The notes: generated by a model not told the origin, from the letters alone. DNA of 64,000 nucleotides from an uncultured Prevotellaceae bacterium (GCA_902761905.1 CACWMK010000003.1:1-64000); one strand, 5' to 3'; shown: positions 25,344 through 35,558, counted from the first letter of the stretch. Translations and numbers: made by a program.

Positions 25344-27803
25344 TTAATTCTTCGAATCCTTCTTCTCCTCGGGGATCGTAAAATCAAGCGGATTCTTTAC
25401 TATCTCATCGGTAAGCACGAAATCCCACACATCCTGTACATTCTCTACATAGTGGAAGTTTACCCCCTTGAGGTACATATCGGGAATCTCGAGGATATCC
25501 TTCTCGTTCTCCTTACACATCACGATATCTGTGATGCCGGCACGCTTGGCAGCAAGTATCTTCTCCTTGATACCACCTACAGGCAGAACCTTTCCACGCA
25601 GTGTAATCTCGCCAGTCATAGCAGTGTTCTTGCGAACCTTGCGCTGGGTTAGGGCAGAGGCGATACTGGTGGCGATAGTAATACCAGCCGAAGGACCGTC
25701 CTTAGGTGTAGCACCCTCAGGCACGTGGATATGTATGTTCCAGTTATCGAATATACGGTAGTCGATATTGAGTGTTTCGGCATGTGCCTTAACATATTCA
25801 AGAGCCAGGATGGCCGACTCTTTCATCACATCTCCAAGATTTCCGGTTAGTGTAAGCTTAGCCCCCTTACCCTTAGAAAGTGATGTTTCGATAAACAGTA
25901 TCTCACCGCCAACAGAGGTCCAGGCCAGTCCGGTAACAACGCCGGCATAGTCGTTGCCCTGATAGATGTCGCGATAGAAAGGTGGCTTGCCAAGAAGATC
26001 CTCCAATTCGTTAGGAGTAATCTTCTTGTAATCCTTTGTCTCGTCCATCTGACGGTTGAAGGCTATCTTGCGCAGGGCCTTGTTAATCTGCTTTTCAAGC
26101 TGACGCACACCGCTCTCACGAGTATATCGCTCAATAATCATCTCGATGGCAGCCTTATTAAACGAAGGCTTCATACCCTTGATGTTCAGACCATTATTCT
26201 CGAGCTCGCGAGGTATCAAGTGACGCTTTGCGATTTCGATCTTCTCCTCTGTGATATAGCCACTTACATCGATAATCTCCATACGGTCGAGTAGGGGACC
26301 GGGGATGGTACTGAGGTTATTGGCCGTAGCAATAAACAGTACCTTAGACAGGTCGTAATCCACGTCGAGATAGTTGTCGTGGAAGGCGTTGTTCTGCTCA
26401 GGGTCAAGAACCTCGAGCAGAGCCGATGCTGGATCGCCATTGTGAGTGTTCTGTGTAACCTTATCGATCTCGTCGAGAATGAATACAGGGTTGCTTGAAC
26501 CTGCCTTCTGGATGCTCTTGATGATACGTCCAGGCATGGCACCGATATAAGTGCGACGGTGACCGCGAATCTCGGCCTCGTCGTGCAGTCCGCCAAGCGA
26601 TACACGAACATACTTACGCTTCATGGCTGCAGCAATCGACTTACCAAGCGAAGTCTTACCAACTCCTGGAGGGCCGTACAGACAGATGATGGGCGACTTA
26701 AGATCGCCACGCAATGCCAATACAGCCATATACTCAAGGATGCGCTCCTTAACCTTTTCCATGCCGTAGTGATCCTTATCCAAAATCTTCTGAGCACGCT
26801 TAAGGTCGAGGTCGTCCTCAGTATATTCGCCCCAAGGCAGACCAACCAGAGTCTGCAGATAAGTAAGCTGAACATTGAACTCAGGACTCTGTGGGTTCAG
26901 ATTATCAAGCTTATCGCACTCCTTTCGGAAGGTTCTATCCATCTCGAAAGACCATTTCTTGCGCAGCGACTTACGGATAAGTTCACGCTTCTCGTTAGAC
27001 TCACCGTTACCAATCTCTGCCTGCAGATTCTTGATCTGCTGCTGCAGGAAGTAGTTACGTTGCTGCTCGTCGATATCCTCACGTGTCTTATTGCGAATCT
27101 CGGCCTTAAGGTTCTGCAGATTAATCTCACGGTTCAGCATCTTCATTGCCATAAACAGGCGTTCCTTAACAGTCTCTGCCTCAAGCATCTTCTGCTTCTC
27201 CGTGTAATTAAACGGCATGTTGGTGCATACGAAATTAAGCACCATCACAGGATTTGAGATATTCTTGATTGCGAATGAAGCCTCGTCGGGTATATCCTCA
27301 CTCATTGAGATATACTTGCCCACAAGGTCGCGCATGTCATCAGCAGCAGTCTTAAACTCACGATCCTTCTTCTCGGGCTGAATCTCCTCAAGCGGAGTGA
27401 CATTTGCCTCAAGATAAGGCGAAGTAGATACTATCTCATCCAGGTGAAGACGTCCCAGTCCCTGTACGATAGCTGTGATATTACCGTTAGGAAGGGTAAG
27501 AAGCTTCATCACCTTGGCATATACACCGACATGGTATAAATCATCATAGTAGGGATAGTCCACATCAGGATCAAGCTGTCCTACAACTCCAATGATAAGT
27601 CCTTTGCGTTCAGCTTTAGTTACTAATTTCTTGCTAGACTCACGTCCAATCAAAATTGGCGTTACTACACCAGGGAACAATACCATGTTACGCAATGCAA
27701 GCACAGGTACTTCATCCGGAGTGTTAACGTTTAAAAAATCCTTTAAATCTCCATCGATGTCAGCAATCATCTGGAATGCTGAATTGTTATTCTGATTACT
27801 CAT
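25344..27803 (-). CDS. lon: ATP-dependent protease La
   Basis: An 819-residue cytosolic AAA+ serine protease that degrades misfolded and short-lived regulatory proteins. Order: N-terminal substrate-binding domain (about 35-230), coiled coil, AAA+ domain with Walker [10 protein letters not shown] near 376 and Walker [10 protein letters not shown], and the C-terminal protease domain with catalytic Ser in KDGPSAGIT (near 702) and Lys in [14 protein letters not shown] (near 745). First gene of the minus-strand run lon-tgt-lptF/G-helicase-ispE-galE, with a promoter box at 27828-27835. The C-terminus ends in a short charged tail (PEEKKDSKN). Confidence 0.97.
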   Translation of the reverse strand: MSNQNNNSAFQMIADIDGDLKDFLNVNTPDEVPVLALRNMVLFPGVVTPILIGRESSKKLVTKAERKGLIIGVVGQLDPDVDYPYYDDLYHVGVYAKVMKLLTLPNGNITAIVQGLGRLHLDEIVSTSPYLEANVTPLEEIQPEKKDREFKTAADDMRDLVGKYISMSEDIPDEASFAIKNISNPVMVLNFVCTNMPFNYTEKQKMLEAETVKERLFMAMKMLNREINLQNLKAEIRNKTREDIDEQQRNYFLQQQIKNLQAEIGNGESNEKRELIRKSLRKKWSFEMDRTFRKECDKLDNLNPQSPEFNVQLTYLQTLVGLPWGEYTEDDLDLKRAQKILDKDHYGMEKVKERILEYMAVLALRGDLKSPIICLYGPPGVGKTSLGKSIAAAMKRKYVRVSLGGLHDEAEIRGHRRTYIGAMPGRIIKSIQKAGSSNPVFILDEIDKVTQNTHNGDPASALLEVLDPEQNNAFHDNYLDVDYDLSKVLFIATANNLSTIPGPLLDRMEIIDVSGYITEEKIEIAKRHLIPRELENNGLNIKGMKPSFNKAAIEMIIERYTRESGVRQLEKQINKALRKIAFNRQMDETKDYKKITPNELEDLLGKPPFYRDIYQGNDYAGVVTGLAWTSVGGEILFIETSLSKGKGAKLTLTGNLGDVMKESAILALEYVKAHAETLNIDYRIFDNWNIHIHVPEGATPKDGPSAGITIATSIASALTQRKVRKNTAMTGEITLRGKVLPVGGIKEKILAAKRAGITDIVMCKENEKDILEIPDMYLKGVNFHYVENVQDVWDFVLTDEIVKNPLDFTIPEEKKDSKN

Positions 27804-27827
27804 TTCTTACTTTATTAAATCGGGGTG

Positions 27828-27835
27828 CAAAGTTA
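27828..27835 (-). promoter_or_regulatory. -7 box of lon
   Basis: TAACTTTG on the minus strand, 24 bases before the lon start codon. No clear TTTG -33 box. Confidence 0.55.
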
Positions 27836-27888
27836 CTAATAAAAATTAAGAATGAAGAATGATAGGGTGATAATTTACAAATAATTAG

Positions 27889-27896
27889 TATCTTTG
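27889..27896 (+). promoter_or_regulatory. -7 box of tRNA methyltransferase gene
   Basis: TATCTTTG, nine bases before the chosen start at 27906, implying a leader of only a few bases. Confidence 0.55.
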
Positions 27897-27905
27897 CACA
27901 CGATT

Positions 27906-28616
27906 ATGGGTAAAAACAGCTTTCAATTCAAACAATTCGTGGTAAATCAGGAGCATTGCGCCATGAAAGTAGGTACCGACGGAACACTGCTCGGAGCATG
28001 GGCAAATGCGCCCGAAGGTGCTTCTAGAATACTGGATATCGGAACCGGCACAGGACTGATAGCACTAATGATGGCGCAGAGATTTCCTGATGCCCAGATT
28101 ATAGGCATTGATATTGATTCGGATGCGACAATCCAGGCTAGGGAGAATGTAGCAGCTTCGCCGTTTACCGACAGGATTATGATAAATAGAGAAGATGCTA
28201 CAAAATTTGAAGACAAAGAGGGGTTTGATGCGATAGTTAGTAATCCTCCGTATTTTGTGGATTCTCTGACGTGTCCAGGCGAACAACGTACAATGGCCAG
28301 GCATGCTGTAACACTGAATTATCAGACACTGATGCACACAGCAAATAAATTACTAAAAAATGACGGAATAATTTCCATAGTTATTCCTACAGAAAATATC
28401 GAGGATATAAATTCTGTAGCTGCGTGTGAAGGATTATTTGTAGCAAGAATATGTAAGATAAAAACTACGCCAAATAAACAACCTAAACGACAGTTGGTTG
28501 AGATTAGAAAACATCCTGTAGACAAAATAGATTATTGTGAAGAGATTCTGGAAGATAATCCTGGACACAGAAGCGAATGGTATCATAATCTTACAAAAGA
28601 TTTCTATATTAAATAA
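27906..28616 (+). CDS. trmN6: tRNA1(Val) A37 N6-methyltransferase
   Basis: A 236-residue SAM-dependent methyltransferase of the YfiC/TrmN6 type. MGKNSFQFKQF at 27906 is chosen; an ATG 12 bases upstream overlaps the promoter box. The family signature is clear: FKQFVVNQEHCAMKVGTDGTLLGAW, the SAM-binding loop DIGTGTGLIALM and the catalytic NPPY motif in VSNPPYFVDS. It methylates N6 of adenine-37 in the anticodon loop of tRNA-Val. Base composition drifts AT-rich toward the 3' end compared with neighbours. Followed by a terminator at 28687-28728. Confidence 0.9.
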   Translation: MGKNSFQFKQFVVNQEHCAMKVGTDGTLLGAWANAPEGASRILDIGTGTGLIALMMAQRFPDAQIIGIDIDSDATIQARENVAASPFTDRIMINREDATKFEDKEGFDAIVSNPPYFVDSLTCPGEQRTMARHAVTLNYQTLMHTANKLLKNDGIISIVIPTENIEDINSVAACEGLFVARICKIKTTPNKQPKRQLVEIRKHPVDKIDYCEEILEDNPGHRSEWYHNLTKDFYIK

Positions 28617-28686
28617 TTTACAAAGGAATTATACATATAGAGTAGTATACAATATTCTCTATTTATCATAATGCCGATTCATATCT

Positions 28687-28728
28687 AAAAAGAGAAGTCT
28701 ACTTATTTAAGCAGACTTTCTCTTTTTT
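28687..28728. terminator. Terminator between trmN6 and the DUF3127 gene
   Basis: AAAAAGAGAAGTCT and AGACTTTCTCTTTTTT pair with one bulge, with an inner CTTA/TAAG; runs of A and T on both sides make it usable in both directions. Confidence 0.85.
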
Positions 28729-28745
28729 CTTGTAGGTACCGGTTA

Positions 28746-29129
28746 TTAGAATGGCAGATCGTCAGACGCACCCTCACTGGCAGGTTCCTGTGCTGGTGGG
28801 AATGGTGATGTTGCCTCAGATGGAGCTGCAACTGGCTGTGCTCCTGGTACTGGCTGCTGACCACGAATTACATTGTAAGCACGTATATCATTGTACCAAC
28901 GACCGTTGTACTCACGAGCATCGATATCGAACTGAATTGTGAGCTCGTCGCCATTCTGAATATTGAACTGGTTGATTCTGTCTTCGCCAAACACATTGAA
29001 CAAGCAACGCTTTGGATACTGACCAGGAACCTCGAGTACGTACTCCTGAGTCTTCCATGTGTTACCTGTGCGTGCTGACACACCTCCGCGCGGTTCCATA
29101 ACCGCAATGATTTTACCTGTTAATTCCAT
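28746..29129 (-). CDS. DUF3127 domain protein
   Basis: A 127-residue protein. Residues 1-90 match the Bacteroidetes DUF3127 family (MELTGKIIAV; VSARTGNTWKTQEYVLE; NGDELTIQFDIDAREYNGRWYNDIRAYNV). The predicted all-beta pattern resembles an OB fold, and the Pro/Ala/Glu-rich C-terminal tail ending DDLPF is similar to the acidic tip of single-stranded DNA-binding proteins (DDDIPF). A role in single-stranded DNA metabolism is therefore plausible, but it is inference from the tail and fold pattern. Divergent from dnaN, which fits a DNA-related role. No signal peptide. Confidence 0.85.
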   Translation of the reverse strand: MELTGKIIAVMEPRGGVSARTGNTWKTQEYVLEVPGQYPKRCLFNVFGEDRINQFNIQNGDELTIQFDIDAREYNGRWYNDIRAYNVIRGQQPVPGAQPVAAPSEATSPFPPAQEPASEGASDDLPF

Positions 29130-29220
29130 TATCTTTTTTGTTTTTATTTGTTGAATTTATCGTTTTCAGCGTGCGAAATTACTAAAAATAGTTTGAATAA
29201 AGCACATTTCTGCCATTTTT

Positions 29221-29252
29221 TTTGCTCATTACAACTTTTTTTTGTAATTTTG
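29221..29252 (+). promoter_or_regulatory. Promoter of dnaN
   Basis: TTTG (29221-29224), 20 bases, TAATTTTG (29245-29252). Confidence 0.8.
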
Positions 29253-29296
29253 TACTCAATTATATAATATGTGAAATAATAAAATAACTATAAACT

Positions 29297-30421
29297 ATGC
29301 GTTTTACATTATCAAGTACAGCATTGAGCTCTAAGCTCGTCGCTCTATCGAGAGTAATTAACAGTAAGAATGCACTCCCAATTCTGGGCGATTTCTTATT
29401 CGAGATTGATGGAAACACTCTGCATCTGACAGCATCAGACTCAGAGAATGTAATGAAGACTCAGCTTGAACTGACAGAAAGCGACGGTAGTTTCCGTTTT
29501 GCTATCGGAAATCACGATCTGCTTGAAGCCGTTAAGGGTTTCTCTGAGCAGCCCATTACATTCGACGTGAATCTGGAGCAGAATCTGGTCAAGATCAGCT
29601 ATCAGAACGGTCTGTTCTCGCTGCCAGTAGACAATGCAGATGAATATCCTGTTGCACAGTCGGTTAACGAGTTTGCAAAGGCTATCACACTGCCAAACGC
29701 AGTTCTTGCAGAAAACATCACCCGCACTATCTTCGCCACAGCTCAGGATGAGTTGCGCCCGGTAATGAATGGTATCTACTTCGACCTCTCTACCGATAAT
29801 CTGGCAGTAGTTGCCTCCGACGGACACAAGTTGGTTCGCAACAAGATCTTCACTGTAAAGAGTGATGAGCCCTCAGCATTCATTCTGCCTAAGAAGCCAG
29901 CAGGTCTGCTCAAGAACATGCTTGGCAAGGATGGTGGCGACGTTACAATCCGTTTCGACGAGCGTAACGCAGAGATTAACTATGGCGATGGCGTTCTGCA
30001 GTGCCGACTGATCGAAGGTCGTTATCCTAACTACAACTCTGTAATTCCACAGAACAATCCTAACGAGGTTCGTGTTGACCGCCTTGGCCTGCTTGCAGCA
30101 CTTCGTCGTGTACAGCCATTTGCTAATGATTCCAGCAATCTGGTTCGTTTCCATGTCGAGGGTTCTACACTCCAACTGGATGCTGAGGACTACGACTTCT
30201 CAAAGACTGCTACAGAGCGTATGATTTGCGAATACAACGGTATGCCAATAACCATTGGTTTCAAGGGTAACGCATTTATCGAAATCCTTAGCAATATCGA
30301 GTGCCCTGAGGTTGTAATACAGTTGGCCGACTCTAGTCGTGCCGGTCTGGTATTACCAAGTGAACAGCCTGAGAATCAGGAGATTCTGATGCTGATGATG
30401 CCAATGCTTATTAACTCTTAA
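29297..30421 (+). CDS. dnaN: DNA polymerase III beta subunit (sliding clamp)
   Basis: A 374-residue protein of normal length for the ring-shaped clamp that tethers DNA polymerase III to DNA. Three similar domains of ~120 residues follow each other, starting MRFTLSSTALSSKLVALSRVINSKNALPIL and containing the typical DELRPVMNGIYFDL stretch at the start of domain 2. The C-terminus (ILMLMMPMLINS) corresponds to the MPMR-type end of other clamps. First gene of an apparent operon with the exonuclease, DUF4835 protein and recN. Confidence 0.97.
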   Translation: MRFTLSSTALSSKLVALSRVINSKNALPILGDFLFEIDGNTLHLTASDSENVMKTQLELTESDGSFRFAIGNHDLLEAVKGFSEQPITFDVNLEQNLVKISYQNGLFSLPVDNADEYPVAQSVNEFAKAITLPNAVLAENITRTIFATAQDELRPVMNGIYFDLSTDNLAVVASDGHKLVRNKIFTVKSDEPSAFILPKKPAGLLKNMLGKDGGDVTIRFDERNAEINYGDGVLQCRLIEGRYPNYNSVIPQNNPNEVRVDRLGLLAALRRVQPFANDSSNLVRFHVEGSTLQLDAEDYDFSKTATERMICEYNGMPITIGFKGNAFIEILSNIECPEVVIQLADSSRAGLVLPSEQPENQEILMLMMPMLINS

Positions 30422-30439
30422 TGGTGGGGAGAAGAGAAC

Positions 30440-31297
30440 GTGAAACTGAATCTTGTTAAACCACTGGTGATTTTTGATTTGGAGACTACGGGACTTGACT
30501 TGGTCAAGGACCGTATCATCCAGATTTCATATATTAAAGTTAATCCCGACGGAAGTGAGGAACGTGGCAACGAACTGGTTAATCCAGAGAAGCCTATCGA
30601 GCCGATAATCACTCAGCTCACGGGTATATCAAACGAAGATGTAAAGGATAAGCCTACTTTCAAGCAGTTAGGCGCAACTCTGGCTGACAAGTTCACTGGA
30701 TGCGACTTTGCCGGCTTTAATTCTAACCACTTCGATATCCCCCTACTCGCTGAGGAATTTCTTCGTGCCGGTATCGACTTTGACTTTAGCAAAAGTAAGA
30801 TGATCGATGCTCAGACCATCTTCCACAAGATGGAACGCCGTAATCTGGCTGCCGCATATAAGTTCTATTGCGGACGCAAGATGGAGGATGACTTCGAAGC
30901 ACATCGTGCCGATCAGGATACAGAGGCTACATACCGGGTACTTATGGGCGAGCTCGACAAGTATGCTCCTGGTGCCAATGAGGATCCAGACAAAGTGCTT
31001 GAAAACGATATGCAGAAACTTGCAGAGTTCTCGCGTACAAATAACAATGTAGACTTTGCCGGTCGTATCGTCTGGGGCGAGGTAAAAGACCGCAACGGCA
31101 ACACAGTACTCGACGAAGAAGGTAATCCTAAGCTTACCGAGGTGTTTAATTTCGGAAAGCACAAAGGTATACCTGTTGCCGATGTACTACATATCGATCC
31201 AGGTTATTACAGCTGGATTCTGGCTGGCGACTTTACCTACAACACAAAGCAGGTGCTGACCAGAATTCGTCTGCGTGAATCAAAGCTTAACGGATGA
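30440..31297 (+). CDS. DnaQ-like 3'-5' exonuclease
   Basis: A 285-residue DEDD-family exonuclease. It must start after the in-frame dnaN stop at 30419-30421; the GTG at 30440, preceded by GGGGAGAAGAG, is the best start. The exonuclease core (about 8-165) shows IFDLETTGLD (Asp and Glu of ExoI), AGFNSNHFDIPLLAEE (ExoII) and HRADQDTEAT (ExoIII). The C-terminal ~60 residues include FNFGKHKGIPVADV and PGYYSWILAGDF, a small domain often seen after such exonucleases in Bacteroidales. It may be the proofreading subunit of the replicase or a repair nuclease; being next to dnaN favours a replication role. Overlaps the next gene by four bases. Confidence 0.92.
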   Translation: MKLNLVKPLVIFDLETTGLDLVKDRIIQISYIKVNPDGSEERGNELVNPEKPIEPIITQLTGISNEDVKDKPTFKQLGATLADKFTGCDFAGFNSNHFDIPLLAEEFLRAGIDFDFSKSKMIDAQTIFHKMERRNLAAAYKFYCGRKMEDDFEAHRADQDTEATYRVLMGELDKYAPGANEDPDKVLENDMQKLAEFSRTNNNVDFAGRIVWGEVKDRNGNTVLDEEGNPKLTEVFNFGKHKGIPVADVLHIDPGYYSWILAGDFTYNTKQVLTRIRLRESKLNG

Positions 31298-32202
31298 TAA
31301 AGAAGACAGCTTTATTGACGGTAATACTTATACTTGCAGTTCTTGGAATCAACGCCCAGGAACTGCAAGTTAAGGTTAACGTTAATCACAGCAAGATTCA
31401 AGGTACCGATGCCAGCGTGTTTGAGAATCTGCAGCAAACCATCGAGCAGTTTATGAACGAACGCACATGGACCGAACTGCAGTTCCAGAAAATCGAGCGC
31501 ATACAGGCAAACCTGAACATCACCGTAAACAAGTATATTCGCGACGAAAATCGCTTTGAGTGCACAGCACTTATACAGGCAAACCGTCCGGTATATAATT
31601 CTACGTATATCTCCACCTTATATAATAATAGGGATGCCAATTTCAACTTCGAATTTCAGCAGTTTGACCAGTTGAATTTTGCTGAGGAGAATATCGATAA
31701 CCAGCTGACCGCTCTCCTAGCCTACTACGCCATGCTGCTAATCGGCATTGACCTTGACAGCTTTTCGCCGATGGGTGGAACCGATGTGCTGCAGCGCTGT
31801 CTGGTGCTTGTAAACAATGCGCAGAATCTTGGATTCCCGGGCTGGAAATCGTTTGAGGACAACCGCAACCGTTTTGCCATCATCAACGATTATCTGGACG
31901 AGGCAATGAAACCCTTCCGTCAGTTGCAATACGACTATTATCGTAAGGGACTTGATGAGATGGCTAATAATGCAGAACGTGGACGCTCTGAAATCTCTGA
32001 CGCACTGGAGAACGACCTGCAGAAGGCTCATCAGGACAAGCCGCTAAGTCTGTTGCCACAGATATGGACCGACTACAAGAAAGATGAGTTGGCCAACATC
32101 TACAAAGGCAAAGGCACTCAGAAAGAGAAACAGCGAATATACGACCTGCTGATGGCTATGAACGCATCGCAGAACAACAGTTGGGATAAAATTATGAAAT
32201 AA
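31294..32202 (+). CDS. DUF4835 family exported protein
   Basis: A 302-residue protein with a signal peptide (MIKKTALLTVILILAVLGINA) and the whole-length pattern of the Bacteroidetes DUF4835 family: ELQVKVNVNHSKIQGTDASVFENLQQ near the N-terminus, TALIQANRPVYNSTYIST, LLAYYAMLLIGIDLDSFSPMGG and PLSLLPQIWTDYKKDELANIY. It is probably periplasmic. Function is unknown; the family is found next to recN in many Bacteroidetes, as here (six bases apart). Overlap with the exonuclease shows cotranscription with the replication genes. Confidence 0.9.
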   Translation: MIKKTALLTVILILAVLGINAQELQVKVNVNHSKIQGTDASVFENLQQTIEQFMNERTWTELQFQKIERIQANLNITVNKYIRDENRFECTALIQANRPVYNSTYISTLYNNRDANFNFEFQQFDQLNFAEENIDNQLTALLAYYAMLLIGIDLDSFSPMGGTDVLQRCLVLVNNAQNLGFPGWKSFEDNRNRFAIINDYLDEAMKPFRQLQYDYYRKGLDEMANNAERGRSEISDALENDLQKAHQDKPLSLLPQIWTDYKKDELANIYKGKGTQKEKQRIYDLLMAMNASQNNSWDKIMK

Positions 32203-32208
32203 ACCATT

Positions 32209-33867
32209 ATGCTTAAGCATTTATATATCAAGAACTTTACGCTGATTGACGAGCTCGACATCTCACTCTACGAGGGATTCTCGGTAATCACTGGTGAGAC
32301 TGGTGCCGGTAAGAGTATCATACTTGGCGCCATAGCCTTGCTACTGGGACAGCGTGCTGATTCTAAGACTATCAAACAGGGGGCTGACAAGTGTGTGATC
32401 GAGGCGAATTTTGATCTGTCACGCTACAATATGCAACCTTTTTTCGACGAAAACGATATTGAGTACGACGCAGGTGATTGCATCATCCGCCGCGAACTGA
32501 CTGCTGCAGGAAAGAGTCGTGCCTTCATCAACGATACACCTGTGGCACTATCGATGCTGAAGGAGCTTGGCGACCAGCTGATGGATGTGCACTCGCAGCA
32601 CCAGAATCTGCTGCTTAATAAGCAAGACTTCCAGCTTGAGGTGGTTGATATTATCGCCGACGACGCAACACAACTTGCTAAGTATCAGCACACTTATGCC
32701 GAATACCTTAAAGCAGAGAAGGAACTCGAAGAGATGACGCTTGCGATAGAACGCAACCGCGAGAATCTTGACTTTCTGCAGTTTCAATATGAGGAGTTGA
32801 GCAACGCCAAGTTGACCGCTGGCGAACAGGAAGAACTGGAGCAGCGCAGTGAGACCATGGAGCACTCTGAGGACATCAAGAGCGCCCTGTATACCACCGA
32901 CAATGCTCTCTCAGGCGAACAGAGCGGTGTGATAGAATCGCTACGCACATCGCTATCGGCATTACGAAATATCGAGGCTGTTTATCCTGAGGTGAGCGAG
33001 CTCATCCAGCGCATAGACAGCAGTTATATCGAACTGAAGGATGTTAGCCATGAGATTAGCAGTCTGCTCGAATCGGTTGACTTTGATCCCGCAGAACTCG
33101 ACCAGGTTAACAGCCGACTGGACCGAATCTACGAACTCGAGAAGAAATATCACGTAGATACTGTAGAAGATATCATCGCGAAACGCGATTCTATCTATAA
33201 GCAATTGCAGGCTATCGAAGGTGGCGACGAGTCGCTCGATGCACTTAAGGCTCGCAAACAGCAACTGGAAGAGCAAGCCCGTAAGGAAGCTGAAGTGCTG
33301 ACCAAACTACGCACCAAGGCTGCGAAGACTATCGAAACCGAAATGCAGAAACGTCTGGTTCCTCTGGGAATGCCACACGTTCGCTTTAGCATACAACTAA
33401 CAGCTGTCGAGTTGGGAGCCAATGGTGCCGATAGGGTTTCGTTCCTGTTCAGCGCCAACACGTCTACCCCACTCCAACCCGTTTCGCAGGTTGCATCGGG
33501 TGGTGAGATTGCGCGTGTCATGCTGTCTCTCAAGGCAATGATTAGTGGCGCAGTAAAACTGCCAACAATTATATTCGATGAGATCGACACCGGTGTGAGC
33601 GGTAAGACAGCCGAGATGATGGCGCAGATAATGAAGGAGATGGGCAACCATGGCCGACAGGTTATCAGTATCACCCACCTACCCCAGATTGCTGCGCTTG
33701 GTTCGGTACATTATAAGGTTGAGAAGAGTGAGACCGCGAGCGGCACAACAAGTAAGATGCGTCAACTTACTGACGACGAGCGTGTGCGCGAGATAGCACA
33801 GATGCTTAGCGGCAGCGATGTATCCGAAGCCGCGATACAGAACGCGAAAGCGCTGTTGGGACATTAA
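32209..33867 (+). CDS. recN: DNA repair protein RecN
   Basis: A 552-residue SMC-like ATPase that acts early in double-strand break repair. Walker A GETGAGKSII (about 29-38) is in the N-terminal half, a long coiled-coil arm spans about 150-360, and the C-terminal half has the signature VASGGEIARVMLSLK and Walker B IIFDEIDTGVSG. Length is normal. Starts six bases after the DUF4835 gene; its stop codon lies within a TTAAACA-type repeat that leads into the next gene. Confidence 0.96.
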   Translation: MLKHLYIKNFTLIDELDISLYEGFSVITGETGAGKSIILGAIALLLGQRADSKTIKQGADKCVIEANFDLSRYNMQPFFDENDIEYDAGDCIIRRELTAAGKSRAFINDTPVALSMLKELGDQLMDVHSQHQNLLLNKQDFQLEVVDIIADDATQLAKYQHTYAEYLKAEKELEEMTLAIERNRENLDFLQFQYEELSNAKLTAGEQEELEQRSETMEHSEDIKSALYTTDNALSGEQSGVIESLRTSLSALRNIEAVYPEVSELIQRIDSSYIELKDVSHEISSLLESVDFDPAELDQVNSRLDRIYELEKKYHVDTVEDIIAKRDSIYKQLQAIEGGDESLDALKARKQQLEEQARKEAEVLTKLRTKAAKTIETEMQKRLVPLGMPHVRFSIQLTAVELGANGADRVSFLFSANTSTPLQPVSQVASGGEIARVMLSLKAMISGAVKLPTIIFDEIDTGVSGKTAEMMAQIMKEMGNHGRQVISITHLPQIAALGSVHYKVEKSETASGTTSKMRQLTDDERVREIAQMLSGSDVSEAAIQNAKALLGH

Positions 33868-33889
33868 ACATTAAAGATTAAACATTAAC
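33863..33889. repeat. TTAAACA-type AT-rich tandem repeat
   Basis: CATTAAACATTAAAGATTAA and onward, covering the recN stop codon and reaching to the start codon of the next gene. Confidence 0.75.
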
Positions 33890-33890
33890 A

Positions 33891-35552
33891 ATGAAGAAAA
33901 GGATATTATTTATAATCTTGGCAGTATTGCCATTATTGGCTATGGCCCAGCCAGGTTGGGTCAAGAAAGCCACCAAGTCGGTATTTACCCTTAAGACATT
34001 TGCCGAGGACGGTTCGCTGATAGGTAGCAGCAACGGATTCTTTACCAGTGCAAATGGCGATGCAGTTAGTAACTTTACTCCATTCAAGGGCGCTGCTCGT
34101 GCTGTAGTTATCGATGCTGCAGGTAAGGAGATGCCGGTTGTTAGCATCGTTGGTGTAAACGATATGTACGATGTAGTGAAGTTCCGTGTCAGCGGCAAGA
34201 CTCAGCCTCTTGCCATTAGCACTGGTGCCACTACTGTTGGTTCGCAGGTTTGGCTGTTGCCATATCACGAGGTTAAGGCTGTGCCAGCAGGTGTCGTTCG
34301 TAAGGCCGAGACATTCCAGAATGAATATGAGTATTATACCGTGGCCATGACCATGCCCACCAACACTGTCAGCACTCCGCTGATTAATCAGGCTGGTCAG
34401 GTTATCGGACTGATGCAGCAGCCTGCCAGCGATAAGGACACTCTGAGCTATGCAGTAAGCGCCCGCTTTGCCGATTCGCTTAAGGTATCTGGCTTTGGTA
34501 TGAACGAGGCCGCACTGCTGCAGACCAAGATTAAGAAGGAGCTGCCCGACGACCTGAAGGAGGCTGTGCTTGCACTCTATATGGCCAACACCCGTCAGGA
34601 TTCAGCTGCTTACGCTGCCCTGGTTGAAGATTTTATACTTAAGTTCCCTAAAGCTGTCGAAGGTTATCTGTACCGCGCCCAACTTAAGGCCAACAACAAT
34701 GATTTTGCAGGTGCCGAGAGCGACATGGAGATTATGATCAAGAACGCCACCGATAAGGATGACGCACATTACAACTATGCGCGCATGATTTACAACAAGA
34801 ACATCTTCCAGGCCGATCAGAAGTATGATAACTGGAGTATGGACAAGGCGCTCGACGAGATTCGGCTGGCCAACACTCTTAACCCACAGCCTACATACCG
34901 ACAGATGGAAGGCAACATACTGTTTGCACAGAAGAAATATAATGAGGCTTACGACATCTACAACCAGCTTACTAGCACCAATCTTAAGAGTGCCGAACTA
35001 TACTTCAGTGCTGCACGTTGTAAGGAGATGCTGAAAGACACTACAGCTATGCTGGCTCTGATGGATAGCACTATGAGTACCTTCACCAAGCCCTATCTTA
35101 AGGAGGCTGCACCATACTTGTGGGCACGCGCCCAGGCTCGTGTCGGTGCTAAGAAGTTCCGTGAAGCAATAGCCGACATGAACGACTACGAGGAGCTGAT
35201 GAAGGCCAATGTCAACGACAACTTCTACTACATCCGCCATCAGGCCGAGATCGAAGGTCGCCTGTACCAGCAGGCTCTCAATGACATCACACGTGCCATT
35301 GTGATGAATCCTAAAGAAACGTACTACTATGCCGAGAAGGCTTCGCTCGAAATACGTGTTGGCATGTACGACGATGCTATCGCTACAGCCAAGGAGAGTC
35401 TGAGTGTTGATCCTAACGACAGCGACGGATACATGTTCCTGGGTGTGGCACAATGCCTGAAGGGTAATAAGAAAGAAGGAATCCCCAACCTGCAGAAAGC
35501 CAAGGATATGGGTAACGTGCAAGCCGAGCAACTGATACAGAAATACAAATAA
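33891..35552 (+). CDS. Exported inactive trypsin-like protease domain fused to TPR repeats
   Basis: A 553-residue protein with a signal peptide (MKKRILFIILAVLPLLAMA). Residues about 25-205 follow the HtrA/trypsin pattern (SVFTLKTF...GFFTSANGDAVSNF; YDVVKFRV; VGSQVWLLPY; NQAGQVIGL; SYAVSA), but the catalytic residues are missing: the His position reads Thr63 (NFTPF for NxHVI), and the GNSGG serine motif is TNTVSTP, with Val160 at the Ser position; only Asp94 is kept. Residues about 215-550 are TPR repeats (for example NDFAGAESDMEIMIK, AYAEKASLEIRVGMYDDAIATAK). It is probably a periplasmic scaffold or peptide-binding protein rather than a protease. It follows recN closely and ends at a terminator. 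Confidence 0.85.
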   Translation: MKKRILFIILAVLPLLAMAQPGWVKKATKSVFTLKTFAEDGSLIGSSNGFFTSANGDAVSNFTPFKGAARAVVIDAAGKEMPVVSIVGVNDMYDVVKFRVSGKTQPLAISTGATTVGSQVWLLPYHEVKAVPAGVVRKAETFQNEYEYYTVAMTMPTNTVSTPLINQAGQVIGLMQQPASDKDTLSYAVSARFADSLKVSGFGMNEAALLQTKIKKELPDDLKEAVLALYMANTRQDSAAYAALVEDFILKFPKAVEGYLYRAQLKANNNDFAGAESDMEIMIKNATDKDDAHYNYARMIYNKNIFQADQKYDNWSMDKALDEIRLANTLNPQPTYRQMEGNILFAQKKYNEAYDIYNQLTSTNLKSAELYFSAARCKEMLKDTTAMLALMDSTMSTFTKPYLKEAAPYLWARAQARVGAKKFREAIADMNDYEELMKANVNDNFYYIRHQAEIEGRLYQQALNDITRAIVMNPKETYYYAEKASLEIRVGMYDDAIATAKESLSVDPNDSDGYMFLGVAQCLKGNKKEGIPNLQKAKDMGNVQAEQLIQKYK

Positions 35553-35558
35553 AAAAAG

